Source of the DNA: Lachnospiraceae bacterium
GTDB taxonomy: Bacteria > Bacillota > Clostridia > Lachnospirales > Lachnospiraceae
DNA: 54,318 nt
Assembly (NCBI GenBank): GCA_017455435.1
Contig: JAFTAU010000029.1
Location: 1-54,318 of the forward strand
Reading direction: 5' to 3'
Positions within the stretch are counted from its first letter, which is position 1; the number at the start of each line of letters is the position of its first letter. The notes beneath the pieces were generated by a model, which saw only the letters and a list, made by a program, of their open reading frames with translations, did no database searches and was not told where the DNA came from. Positions 16,529-23,304 of this stretch are shown one piece after another. A program made the position numbers and the translations under genes.

Positions 16529-16557
16529 TTGAAATAGGATTTCTTCTTTAGTACAAT
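16529..16557 (+). promoter_or_regulatory. promoter of the zinc-ribbon protein gene
   Basis: TTGAAA (16529-16534), 17-bp spacer, TACAAT (16552-16557). A leader of about 100 nt follows with no recognised structure. Confidence 0.75.
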
Positions 16558-16664
16558 CAACGCAGAGGTGCGTGAAATAAATATCGCGCAGGCAATTTTC
16601 TGATCACGGAAGCTCCGTGGTTTGTTAATCAGGATTAAGAGTAATGTTTAGAGAGGGAGAAACA

Positions 16665-17498
16665 ATGGCTAAATTTTGTCCAAACTGCGGAAGTGCAGTA
16701 GAAGAAACCCATAGATTCTGCGATAAATGCGGAGCGAGTCTTGACTTTCAGACCGCCGCACCGCAGCCCGCACCGCAGCCCGCGCCGGCACCTGCGCCGC
16801 AGCGTCAGCCTCAGCAAACGCCTCAACCGGCTCCGCAGCAAAAAGACGGAAAAGGCACTTTGATTGCATTGATAATCTGCGGCACGCTGCTTCTCGCAGC
16901 CATCGTTGTTATCGTAATCTTTGTCATTATTCCTAATATAAAAAAGAACGCAACGGAAACGACGGCTCCCACGGAGATTACCACTCAGGCGCCGGAAGAG
17001 CTTACTACCGAGGCTCCCACGACTGAGGCACCGACCACGGAGGCGCCGACGACCGCTCCTCCCGAGACTACAGCGGCCGCGCTCCCTTATGAAAACAGCC
17101 TTTCCAAACCTGTGCCCACCGACTTTGCGTGGATAGCCGACGAGATGTCGGGAAGCCTGACGGGCTCATTCCTGGGCAATGATGAACTGCTCGGCAAATG
17201 GAAAGGCGAAATAATATACGACGGCGCGTGGGAACTGGTATTTGTCACGATAGATAAAAATGCGCAGATTTCTTTCCAGCCGCTTCAGTATAATCTCGGC
17301 GAAGGATGGATTAACGAAGAAGGCGAAAATGATTACGTCTTTTACGGCGCTTTCGACATCAGCAGCGTAAACGGGGCGGGAGAGCTGGGTTCGATAAACC
17401 TCTACAAATTCATAGAAAGCGGCGGTACTCAGTACGCAGTCGGCACCTTCTCTGTAAACAACATCGAATCCGCCGATGTCTATTTAGTAAGACCGTAA
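16665..17498 (+). CDS. zinc-ribbon membrane protein with Thr/Pro-rich linker
   Basis: 277 residues from ATG 16665 (GAGAGGGAG at 16651; an ATG at 16644 is less likely). Residues about 4-25 form a zinc ribbon with two CxxC knuckles (CPNCGS and CDKCGA). A Pro/Gln-rich stretch follows, then one transmembrane helix (TLIALIICGTLLLAAIVVIV region, about 62-88), a Thr/Pro/Ala/Glu-rich extracellular linker with repeated APTTE units, and a C-terminal domain (about 145-277) of predicted beta structure without known motifs. This zinc ribbon-TM-ectodomain plan is common in gut Firmicutes. Function is unknown; sensing or display is only a guess. Monocistronic, bounded by its own promoter and terminator. Confidence 0.82.
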   Translation: MAKFCPNCGSAVEETHRFCDKCGASLDFQTAAPQPAPQPAPAPAPQRQPQQTPQPAPQQKDGKGTLIALIICGTLLLAAIVVIVIFVIIPNIKKNATETTAPTEITTQAPEELTTEAPTTEAPTTEAPTTAPPETTAAALPYENSLSKPVPTDFAWIADEMSGSLTGSFLGNDELLGKWKGEIIYDGAWELVFVTIDKNAQISFQPLQYNLGEGWINEEGENDYVFYGAFDISSVNGAGELGSINLYKFIESGGTQYAVGTFSVNNIESADVYLVRP

Positions 17499-17587
17499 TC
17501 ATTCGTACACGACAACCTGCCGGAAACGGCAAGATGCCAAAGCTTGAACGATTGGCACTTGTCAGAAAGACTCAACACAGTGATATC

Positions 17588-17622
17588 AAAGCCCGGAAGC
17601 GATATTTGCTTCTGGGCTTTTT
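17588..17622 (+). terminator. terminator of the zinc-ribbon gene
   Basis: AAAGCCCGGAAGC (17588-17600), loop GATATTT, GCTTCTGGGCTTTTT. The 5' arm and first loop bases (CAAAGCCCGGAAGCGAT) are identical to those of the nagB/glmS terminator. Confidence 0.82.
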
Positions 17623-17687
17623 GCGTAGCAGAGCCATTCTGAAAGTCTAAGCGCCGTCTGCTACTTCCAGTTCGATTTTTCACAACT

Positions 17688-18470
17688 TTATATAAAGTAT
17701 TCGTCTACTATTGCCTCCAGTATTTTTTGATTCAAAGGGTACATACTTGTCTCAAATAGGGTAATCAGGTTCTTGCCGGGAAAGTATCCGCTTTTTTCAT
17801 AGGTGTTAAGTTTACGGACAGCACTATTTGCGTATTCGGGGTTGTCCATCATTCCAAAAAATTCCAGTACATATTCCTGCATCGTCCGTACATTTAACAC
17901 AGTAAAATCTGAGTATATTATGAGCCCGTCTTTCATTTTGGTCGGGTGTTCGTATTTGTACGGAATGTCTCTGTAATAAAAATAATCTGCGATGATTTTT
18001 TCCGACTTTGAGCGGACACGTTCGCCTCGCGCGGTTATCAAAAATGCCTCATTGTCATTTATCGGTTTGCCCGTATATTGTTCCGACTCCCACTTTTTGC
18101 GAAACTCCTCACCGGATAATATGTATGGGGTGATAAACGGACGTTTATTAATGTTCAATTCTTTTGCTGCTTCGAGTAACTTGTTTTTTTCTTGGTGACT
18201 GATAAGTTCGTCAACAACGGCTAATTCTTTTTCGCACGCCTCACGCGCATTCTTGTCATATTCCTTCTGAGCAAGTTCGGAAACAAGCTTTTTGTCGCTT
18301 TGAGGTATGTAATGCTTTTCGCCGTCTTTGGTAATGTGATAAAAAATGACGCATCTTTTAATGCTGCTGCACCATAGTTTCCCTTCAGGATAATTTTCCT
18401 CATTTCGTTTAATAATCGAAATGGTTTTTTCAAGAAATGCTTTTCTGTTTTTCAACTCATCAATCAACAT
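17688..18470 (-). CDS. putative PD-(D/E)XK-superfamily nuclease protein of a gut-Clostridia family
   Basis: 260 residues from ATG 18470, which has AAAGGAG just upstream; a longer start at 18518 has none. The N-terminal half (1 to about 130) is charged and helical, with a coiled-coil-like ELAQKEYDKNAREACEKELAVVDELI segment. The C-terminal half carries a restriction-endonuclease-like pattern: RSKSEKIIADYF (helix with Glu), YSDFTVLN (the Asp motif, Pro replaced by Ser) and YVLEFFGMMD (the Glu of the E-x-K strand; relatives usually read YWEHLG). It ends in NPEYANSAVRKL, FPGKNLI and a closing helix. I recognise the family as frequent but uncharacterised in gut Clostridia. Only 53 bp separate its start from a 64-bp-period repeat array. 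Confidence 0.7.
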   Translation of the reverse strand: MLIDELKNRKAFLEKTISIIKRNEENYPEGKLWCSSIKRCVIFYHITKDGEKHYIPQSDKKLVSELAQKEYDKNAREACEKELAVVDELISHQEKNKLLEAAKELNINKRPFITPYILSGEEFRKKWESEQYTGKPINDNEAFLITARGERVRSKSEKIIADYFYYRDIPYKYEHPTKMKDGLIIYSDFTVLNVRTMQEYVLEFFGMMDNPEYANSAVRKLNTYEKSGYFPGKNLITLFETSMYPLNQKILEAIVDEYFI

Positions 18471-18523
18471 AACTATTCTCCTTTGTTGTTTTTGGGCTGC
18501 TTGCCGCCTGCCACACATAAGGC

Positions 18524-18947
18524 AATTAGCATAAATGGCTGTTTCTCCGAGTTTGTGCTAAACCGACAACGCCTTTTCAAAGTCAATGTTTAGCATAGAT
18601 TAAGGATAATAAGCATTTGTGCTAAACAAAAAACGGTTTATCCAAGTCAATGATTAGCATAGATTGAAGATGGTTGCCATTTATGCTAAATCATTAGAAT
18701 TATTTAGAACTAATTGTTTAGCATAGATTGAGGATAGATGTCATTTATACTAAATCATTAGAATCTTTTAGGGCGAATTGATTAGCATAAAACAGAAGAA
18801 CTACGATTTTATACTAAACAATTTAAATAATGACAGTATTTCAATTTAGTACAATTTAGCAAAACTGTCTCTTTGTGCTAAACAGCAAAGCATTCGAACA
18901 ATTTAACTGTTAGCATAATTTCAATTAATGCTCGGTTTATGCTAAAT
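18524..18947. repeat. seven-unit array, exact 64-bp period, alternating inverted half-sites with fixed-length variable segments
   Basis: Left half-sites (consensus RWTTAGCATA, 10 bp) start at 18524, 18588, 18652, 18716, 18780, 18844 and 18908. Right half-sites (TTTRTRCTAAAY, 12 bp), their inverted complements, start exactly 28 bp later each time: 18552, 18616, 18680, 18744, 18808, 18872 and 18936. Every unit is therefore 10 + 18 variable + 12 + 24 variable = 64 bp, with no insertion or deletion over seven units. Inner segments range from unrelated to similar: units 2-4 fit GATTRARGATRRTDDSCA; units 1, 5, 6 and 7 differ. Outer segments share partial blocks only between neighbours. Half-sites are far better conserved than the rest. 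No reading frame is supported here. Nature unknown: protein-binding array, decayed minisatellite, or source of short RNAs. Confidence 0.88.
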
Positions 18948-19008
18948 CAAAGCGGTCGGTTGTTAATAATCAATAAGATACGGGCAGAAAAGCCGAATCT
19001 TTTTCGAT

Positions 19009-19038
19009 GCTGCTACTTACTTGACGGGACAGGCAGCA
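19009..19038. repeat. inverted repeat, possible hairpin
   Basis: TGCTGC (19009-19014) and GCAGCA (19033-19038), partly interlaced with a second imperfect dyad ACGGGAC (19024-19030)/GTCCGGT (19044-19050). These could form alternative hairpins between the 64-bp array and the phased repeats. Function unknown. Confidence 0.4.
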
Positions 19039-19072
19039 GAACAGTCCGGTAAAATAATAACACAGATAATTG

Positions 19073-19138
19073 TATTGTGAAACGGACAATGTTTGACAAA
19101 AATGGACAAAAACGGACAATTGATAAAATTTCACAATA
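19073..19138. repeat. four 10-bp-phased direct repeats inside a 10-bp inverted repeat
   Basis: Perfect terminal inverted repeats TATTGTGAAA (19073-19082) and TTTCACAATA (19129-19138) enclose four heptamers KGACAAW at 19084, 19094, 19104 and 19114, exactly one helical turn apart; the first and last are identical over AACGGACAAT. The block lies 65 bp before trmD. It resembles an iteron or regulator binding cluster. It is separate in sequence from the 64-bp array. The rest of 18948-19203 holds no gene I can support. Confidence 0.75.
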
Positions 19139-19203
19139 ATGAATGTTGAGGGTTTGCGGATTTTGAAATAGAATAGCATTGAGAAAGAGGCAATCTGTTT
19201 ATA

Positions 19204-19863
19204 ATGAAAATTACAATTCTTACAATTTGCCCGGAGCAGTTCGGGGACTTTATGAAAACGCCGCTTATTGCGAGATCGATGGCCTCGGGGCTGCTCGATT
19301 TGCAGGTGGTGGATATCCGCGACTTTGCGCCGGGCAGCTTTCGCGATGTGGATGATTCGCCGTATGGCGGCGGCGCGGGGATGATACTGCGCTGCCAGCC
19401 GGTGCTGGACGCGCTGGAATCGGTGCGCACGCCCGAAAGCCGTGTGCTGATAATGGCTCCCGTTGGCGAAAAATACACGCAGAAAGACGCTCACCGCCTG
19501 GCAACGGAGCAGCATCTTATAATAATCTGCGGTCATTATGAGGGTATGGACGCGCGGATATATCCGCACGCGGATGAGATTATATCTATAGGAGATTATA
19601 TTCTGACCGGCGGCGAGATTCCGGCCATGGTAATCGCCGACTCGGTGATGCGGCTTGCACCGGGCAGCATGAAGGAAGAAAGCACGGCGGAAGAATCCTT
19701 TGAAAACGGGCTTCTGGAATACCCTCAGTACACGAGGCCGGCGGATTATAAGGGGCAGAAAGTGCCGGAGGTTTTGCTTTCCGGTGACCACGAAGCCATC
19801 CGCCGATGGCGGAAGGAGCAATCAGTCCTGCTCACCCGTAAGCACCGTCCGGATATAATGTAA
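19204..19863 (+). CDS. trmD: tRNA (guanine-N1-)-methyltransferase, stand-alone and short
   Basis: 219 residues; usual TrmD is about 240-255, so the C-terminal helical domain is clipped (it ends at LLTRKHRPDIM). SPOUT motifs are intact: VDDSPYGGGAGM, CGHYEGMDAR, SIGDYILTGGEIPAM, LLEYPQYTRP and VPEVLLSGDHEAIRRWR. The enzyme makes m1G37 in tRNAs and is normally essential. Where E. coli has the general-base Asp (DSF), this protein reads EESF; I believe Glu occurs there in other Clostridia, but this should be checked. It is not in the usual rpsP-rimM-trmD-rplS operon, and upstream lies the repeat region. The ribosome site AAAGAGG is 13 nt away, so translation may be weak. It could be a second, relocated copy. 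Confidence 0.9.
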   Translation: MKITILTICPEQFGDFMKTPLIARSMASGLLDLQVVDIRDFAPGSFRDVDDSPYGGGAGMILRCQPVLDALESVRTPESRVLIMAPVGEKYTQKDAHRLATEQHLIIICGHYEGMDARIYPHADEIISIGDYILTGGEIPAMVIADSVMRLAPGSMKEESTAEESFENGLLEYPQYTRPADYKGQKVPEVLLSGDHEAIRRWRKEQSVLLTRKHRPDIM

Positions 19864-19871
19864 AAGAAAAA

Positions 19872-19898
19872 AAGCGCAGGAGATAGACCCCTGCGCTT
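19872..19898. terminator. bidirectional terminator, trmD / DUF4177 gene
   Basis: AAGCGCAGG (19872-19880) pairs with CCTGCGCTT (19890-19898). The minus strand reads into seven T's, so it is strongest for the leftward DUF4177 gene. Confidence 0.75.
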
Positions 19899-19913
19899 CG
19901 TTTAGTTCAAAGA

Positions 19914-20177
19914 TTATCTACTGGCGGTGACTTTTTCAAAAACCAGAGTCGCCTGGATGCGGTCTCCGCCAAGCAGTCCCTTGCTGCCGCCGTTAGAAGT
20001 GGTTATTGTATGCAGACGATAGCCCTTCTGAGCCTGATCGTTGATGCATTTTTCCAGTTCGGAAAGATTTCCCGAACCCGTGCCGATAAATTTTTCCTTG
20101 AGGGTGACCTGAAGAACCACATACTGATAATCCAGACCTGTTGCCGTTGAAAATGTTGAGGAATCGCTGTAATCCAT
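19914..20177 (-). CDS. DUF4177-like small protein
   Basis: 87 residues. After a Ser/Thr-rich start, the sequence LDYQYVVLQVTLKEKFIGTG, LEKCINDQAQKGYRLHTITTS and a final IQATLVFEK strand matches the DUF4177 layout: a strand, an LE..(L/I)N...G(W/Y)xL helix and strand, and a last FxK strand. Typical members are of similar length with no known function. AAAGGAGAG precedes the ATG, and the gene has its own promoter and a strong terminator, so it is expressed alone. No cysteines, signal peptide or membrane segment. Confidence 0.75.
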   Translation of the reverse strand: MDYSDSSTFSTATGLDYQYVVLQVTLKEKFIGTGSGNLSELEKCINDQAQKGYRLHTITTSNGGSKGLLGGDRIQATLVFEKVTASR

Positions 20178-20217
20178 GTTTTCTCTCCTTTGGTGTTTTT
20201 TTTGATTACGATTTATT

Positions 20218-20245
20218 ATTGTAAACCAAAATGAATTGTAGTCAA
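20218..20245 (-). promoter_or_regulatory. promoter of the DUF4177-like gene
   Basis: On the minus strand TTGACT (20240-20245), 16-bp spacer, TACAAT (20218-20223). Confidence 0.7.
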
Positions 20246-20286
20246 TATTTTTGGACAGATCAAATCCCGGGGTTTAAAACAATTCC

Positions 20287-21108
20287 TTATGTCAAATCCC
20301 GCTTTCTGAAAACGCTCAGTCCTATCAGGGTGTTGACTGCGCTGAAAAACAGGAATGACAGCATGCTTTCCGCGAAAATCAGTCCTCTGGAAGCATCGGT
20401 GGTTTGGTTGAACAATGTGAAAATATCCGTGCCGTTGAGGTTGAAAAAATTGCTCCCGAAGGTCGGAATGAAATATGCCGCGTATTTAAACGACTCGTAA
20501 TCGACCATCGACACGATAGATGTTATGGTTGGCAGCGCAATTGAGAAGACTATTGTGAAAACGATTGTCGGCGCGATGCTTCGCGTAATCATCGCGAGCA
20601 TAGTGGAAAAAGATGCGGCAAAAGTGAAAGTCATGATCCCGTTCATTACGAAATAGAAGATTTCAAGGCCGAGACTCGTGGAATTATTCCATTCAAAGGG
20701 AAAGAAAATAAGCGAAAGCCCCGTTGTCACAGCCGCGTACACTGTGATAATAATCACCGAAAACAAGACAGAAACTATCAGGTGAGAAAAGTAAATATGA
20801 GCGCGGCGGTTTCCGGCGATGACCTTGTTGCGGAGCGTGCCGTTTGTGTAGTCGAGGCATGCGAGAATGCCGGCAAAAGCGGGAATAACCATGCCGATGT
20901 TGTTGGTCATGGAAAAGGCCGAGCCGATAATGGTATTCGCGCTGAAAAGGGTTCCGCCCGGATAATCCTGCATAACACCCGAAATCATTGTTATTCCGAC
21001 ATAAAGGAACACAATAAGCACGGGGAAAGCAAGAGCCAGAATCAGCGCAATCAATGACAGGCGGCTTTTAAGTACACGATAAATATCCGCTTTTATCAGA
21101 TTTTTCAT
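20287..21108 (-). CDS. ABC-2 type permease (BcrB/lantibiotic-immunity like)
   Basis: 273 residues with about six transmembrane segments (for example LIALILALAFPVLIVFLYVG, MVIPAFAGILACLDY, LIVSVLFSVIIITVYAAV, IVFTIVFSIALPTI and a last near 245-262). The FAGILACLDYTNGTLRNKVIAGNRR stretch (an ABC-2 coupling region with TNGTLRNK) is characteristic of permeases paired with BcrA-type ATPases. It overlaps the ATPase gene by 4 nt (ATGA). Likely role: export of or protection from a membrane-active compound. No two-component or regulator gene is adjacent. Confidence 0.86.
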   Translation of the reverse strand: MKNLIKADIYRVLKSRLSLIALILALAFPVLIVFLYVGITMISGVMQDYPGGTLFSANTIIGSAFSMTNNIGMVIPAFAGILACLDYTNGTLRNKVIAGNRRAHIYFSHLIVSVLFSVIIITVYAAVTTGLSLIFFPFEWNNSTSLGLEIFYFVMNGIMTFTFAASFSTMLAMITRSIAPTIVFTIVFSIALPTITSIVSMVDYESFKYAAYFIPTFGSNFFNLNGTDIFTLFNQTTDASRGLIFAESMLSFLFFSAVNTLIGLSVFRKRDLT

Positions 21109-22025
21109 GCGATCCCCCCTTTCCCGAGAAGACGGATATAGTGATCCTCAATCGTTTCTTCCAAAGTGTTGACGGAGTGGACCGTGAGGCCTTTTTCGAC
21201 CAAAACTTGTATGATCCGGTTCAGATCCGCGTCGCCGAATACGATGACTTTTCCGTCTTCGTTCACAATCTCATCAAAGCTTCCTTCGGCGCGCAGCGCG
21301 GCGGTGACGGCCGCTTCATCATCCGCGTCAATAACAATCCGCCGTCTCGCGTTCCGGTGCAGATCGGCCATGCTGATTTCTTCAAGCAGCTCGCCGTGCG
21401 AAATCACACCGAGCTTGCTGCAGATTTTTTCCAGCTCTGAGAGAATGTGGCTGGAAATCAGAAAAGTGACGCCCTCCCTGTGCAGCTTCAGGATGGTTTC
21501 GCGGACATCGATAAAGCCCTGAGGATCCAGCCCGTTCATCGGCTCGTCAAGGATAATAAAATCGGCGTCGGATACCAGCACCATAGCTATGCCGAGGCGC
21601 TGACGCATGCCCAGTGAAAACTTCCCGACTTTTTTCTTTTTGATTTCTTCGTAATCCAGCCCCACGCGGCCAATGAGGGCGATGAGCTCCTCGTCAGTCC
21701 GGCTTACGCCGGTGATATTGCATTGCAGCTTCAGATTTTCTATGGCCGTCATGCTGCGGCACATCGTCGCGGTTTCCACAATTGCGCCGGTGCGCTTGCG
21801 GACGGCGTAAATACCGGCGGAGTCTCCCGGCACGTCATAGAGTGAGTACGAACCGGAGGTGGGCGCCGCGAGCCCAGTGATCAGACGAATCAGCGTGGTC
21901 TTTCCGGCCCCGTTCTCGCCGACAAAACCGTAGATGTCGCCTTTTTCAATGTGCATGGAAACGTCCTTTACGGCGAAGCGCCCTTTGTAGGTCTTTGAAA
22001 GATTGGTTGTCGTCAGTACGCTCAA
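21105..22025 (-). CDS. ABC transporter ATPase, BcrA type, TTG start
   Basis: 306 residues. Walker A GENGAGKTTLI, Q-loop region, signature FSLGMRQRLG, Walker B FIILDEPMNGLDPQG and H-loop ISSHILSELE. The 80-residue C-terminal extension (about 225-306) is typical of bacitracin/lantibiotic-immunity ATPases (BcrA, EpiF). Codon 1 is TTG at 22025; AAAGGAGG sits 7 nt upstream and the next Met is beyond the first strand of the fold, so TTG is the supported start. Translationally coupled to the permease. A promoter (TTGTTT-17-TATGCT) lies at 22076-22104. Confidence 0.92.
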   Translation of the reverse strand: MSVLTTTNLSKTYKGRFAVKDVSMHIEKGDIYGFVGENGAGKTTLIRLITGLAAPTSGSYSLYDVPGDSAGIYAVRKRTGAIVETATMCRSMTAIENLKLQCNITGVSRTDEELIALIGRVGLDYEEIKKKKVGKFSLGMRQRLGIAMVLVSDADFIILDEPMNGLDPQGFIDVRETILKLHREGVTFLISSHILSELEKICSKLGVISHGELLEEISMADLHRNARRRIVIDADDEAAVTAALRAEGSFDEIVNEDGKVIVFGDADLNRIIQVLVEKGLTVHSVNTLEETIEDHYIRLLGKGGIA

Positions 22026-22075
22026 GATGGATCCTCCTTTTCTGTGGTTTCATGATATATCGAGCTTCCGGGTAG

Positions 22076-22104
22076 AGCATAACATAACGCAATGATTAAA
22101 ACAA
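22076..22104 (-). promoter_or_regulatory. candidate promoter of the BcrA-type ABC operon
   Basis: On the minus strand TTGTTT (22099-22104), 17-bp spacer, TATGCT (22076-22081). Just upstream is a perfect GAAA-tetraloop-type hairpin CCGGAT/ATCCGG (22108-22123) of unknown role. Confidence 0.5.
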
Positions 22105-22140
22105 TGCCCGGATGAAAATCCGGCGCGGCAGAACTGCCCC

Positions 22141-22169
22141 TTGACACCGCCCTTTCTTTTTCATAAAAT
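22141..22169 (+). promoter_or_regulatory. promoter of the NahK-like kinase gene
   Basis: TTGACA (22141-22146), 17-bp spacer, TAAAAT (22164-22169). A small hairpin GTGGG-ATAG-CCCAC (22174-22187) lies at the expected transcript start. Confidence 0.8.
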
Positions 22170-22213
22170 CTCCGTGGGATAGCCCACAGATTCTTTGTTT
22201 ACGGAGTCAGAAA

Positions 22214-23302
22214 ATGAGCGCTGAAAAACCAGGAAAAGCAAAAGAGATGTTCCGCCGCTTTGCAGTGGACGGTGAAGCCGACGGCTGCAAACTGTACGGC
22301 AACGGACATATTAACGAGACCTTTCTAATTACTGCAGATAACGGAAAGAAGTACATTCTTCAGAAAATAAACGGCTATGTCTTCAGAAATGTCGACGGCG
22401 TTATGAAGAATATTTATGCCGTGACAAGCCATATTGCGGGAAGGCTGCAGCCGCACCAGCAGGCGCTGAGTCTTGTAAAGACCCGCGGCGGAAAGATTTA
22501 TGAGACGGACGAGGATGGCTGCGCGTGGAGAATGTACGACTTTGTAAGCGGCGGAGTCTGTCTTGAACGCACGGAGAACGCCGGTGATTTTATGAGCGCG
22601 GGAACGGCTTTCGGGCAGTTTCAAAAGCTCCTTTCCGACTTCCCCGCCGAAACGCTGGCAGAAAGCATACCGCGCTTTCATGACACGCCCATGCGCTATC
22701 AGCAGCTTCGCGAGGCGATAGAAAAGGACGCGTTTGGACGAGTGAGCGGCGCGGCCGCGGAGATAGAAGGCTACCTTTCCCGCGAGGATGGTGCAGGCGA
22801 GCTGATACAGCAAAGGCGCGATGGAGTTCTGCCAGTCAGAGTCACCCATAACGACACCAAGCTCAATAATGTTATGCTGGATAAAATCACCCGCGAGCCG
22901 CTGTGCGTACTGGATCTTGACACAGTTATGCCCGGCCTTGTGGCGGATGATTTCGGCGATGCGATAAGATACGGCGCATCGACTGCGGCGGAAGATGAGC
23001 AGGATCTTTCAAAGGTTCATTTTTCACTTGAATTTTTTGAGGCGTTTGCGAAGGGCTTTATGTCGGAGTGCGCGGACAGCCTGACGCAGGCCGAAATAAA
23101 AAGCCTGGTCAGCGGCGCGAGGCTCATGACTCTCGAGTGCGGAGCCAGATTCCTTGCGGACTATCTCGCGGGCGACGTGTATTTTAAGGTCGATTATCCC
23201 GAACACAATCTCGTGCGCTGCCGCACGCAGCTAAAGCTGGTTATGGAAATGGAAGATAACCGGGATAAAATGCAGGAAATAGTTGAAAAATACAGGAAAT
23301 AA
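22214..23302 (+). CDS. aminoglycoside-phosphotransferase-fold kinase, NahK-like
   Basis: 362 residues. The APH/choline-kinase fold is evident: an N-lobe with NGHINETFLIT and the ATP-site Lys in YILQKING, Brenner motif VTHNDTKLNNVMLD (catalytic Asp) and the metal-binding DLDTVMPGLVADDFGD. The overall pattern fits N-acetylhexosamine 1-kinase (NahK), which phosphorylates GlcNAc/GalNAc at C1 in mucin-glycan salvage, but other sugar or amino-alcohol kinases share the fold. No lacto-N-biose phosphorylase, GalT or GalE is adjacent, so the substrate is inferred. It converges with the cytidine deaminase gene with only 2 nt between stops and no terminator. Confidence 0.75.
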   Translation: MSAEKPGKAKEMFRRFAVDGEADGCKLYGNGHINETFLITADNGKKYILQKINGYVFRNVDGVMKNIYAVTSHIAGRLQPHQQALSLVKTRGGKIYETDEDGCAWRMYDFVSGGVCLERTENAGDFMSAGTAFGQFQKLLSDFPAETLAESIPRFHDTPMRYQQLREAIEKDAFGRVSGAAAEIEGYLSREDGAGELIQQRRDGVLPVRVTHNDTKLNNVMLDKITREPLCVLDLDTVMPGLVADDFGDAIRYGASTAAEDEQDLSKVHFSLEFFEAFAKGFMSECADSLTQAEIKSLVSGARLMTLECGARFLADYLAGDVYFKVDYPEHNLVRCRTQLKLVMEMEDNRDKMQEIVEKYRK

Positions 23303-23304
23303 AA

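Noticed and set aside
16389-16640. glmS ribozyme in front of glmS
   Set aside because: I read the minus-strand leader for AGCGCC, GACGAGG and CGGCGGGTG motifs and found none; the -10 box is only about 65 nt from the ATG.
18524-18947. CRISPR array or TIGR-type guide array as a firm label for the 64-bp repeats
   Set aside because: Half-sites of 10-12 bp alternate in orientation, the variable segments are partly related between neighbouring units, and no cas, Nop-domain or RuvC-type gene is adjacent. The guide-RNA idea is kept only as one hypothesis.
18471-19203. Replication origin
   Set aside because: The gap is AT-rich with iteron-like repeats, but only one weak DnaA-box-like match (near 18637) is present and no dnaA, dnaN or rep gene is nearby.
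18970-19821. Long minus-strand open frame opposite trmD
   Set aside because: It is a shadow of trmD, rich in Arg/His, without ribosome site or motifs.
22108-22123. Riboswitch between the BcrA-type operon and the NahK-like gene
   Set aside because: Only a 6-bp hairpin is present; no known aptamer pattern was found.
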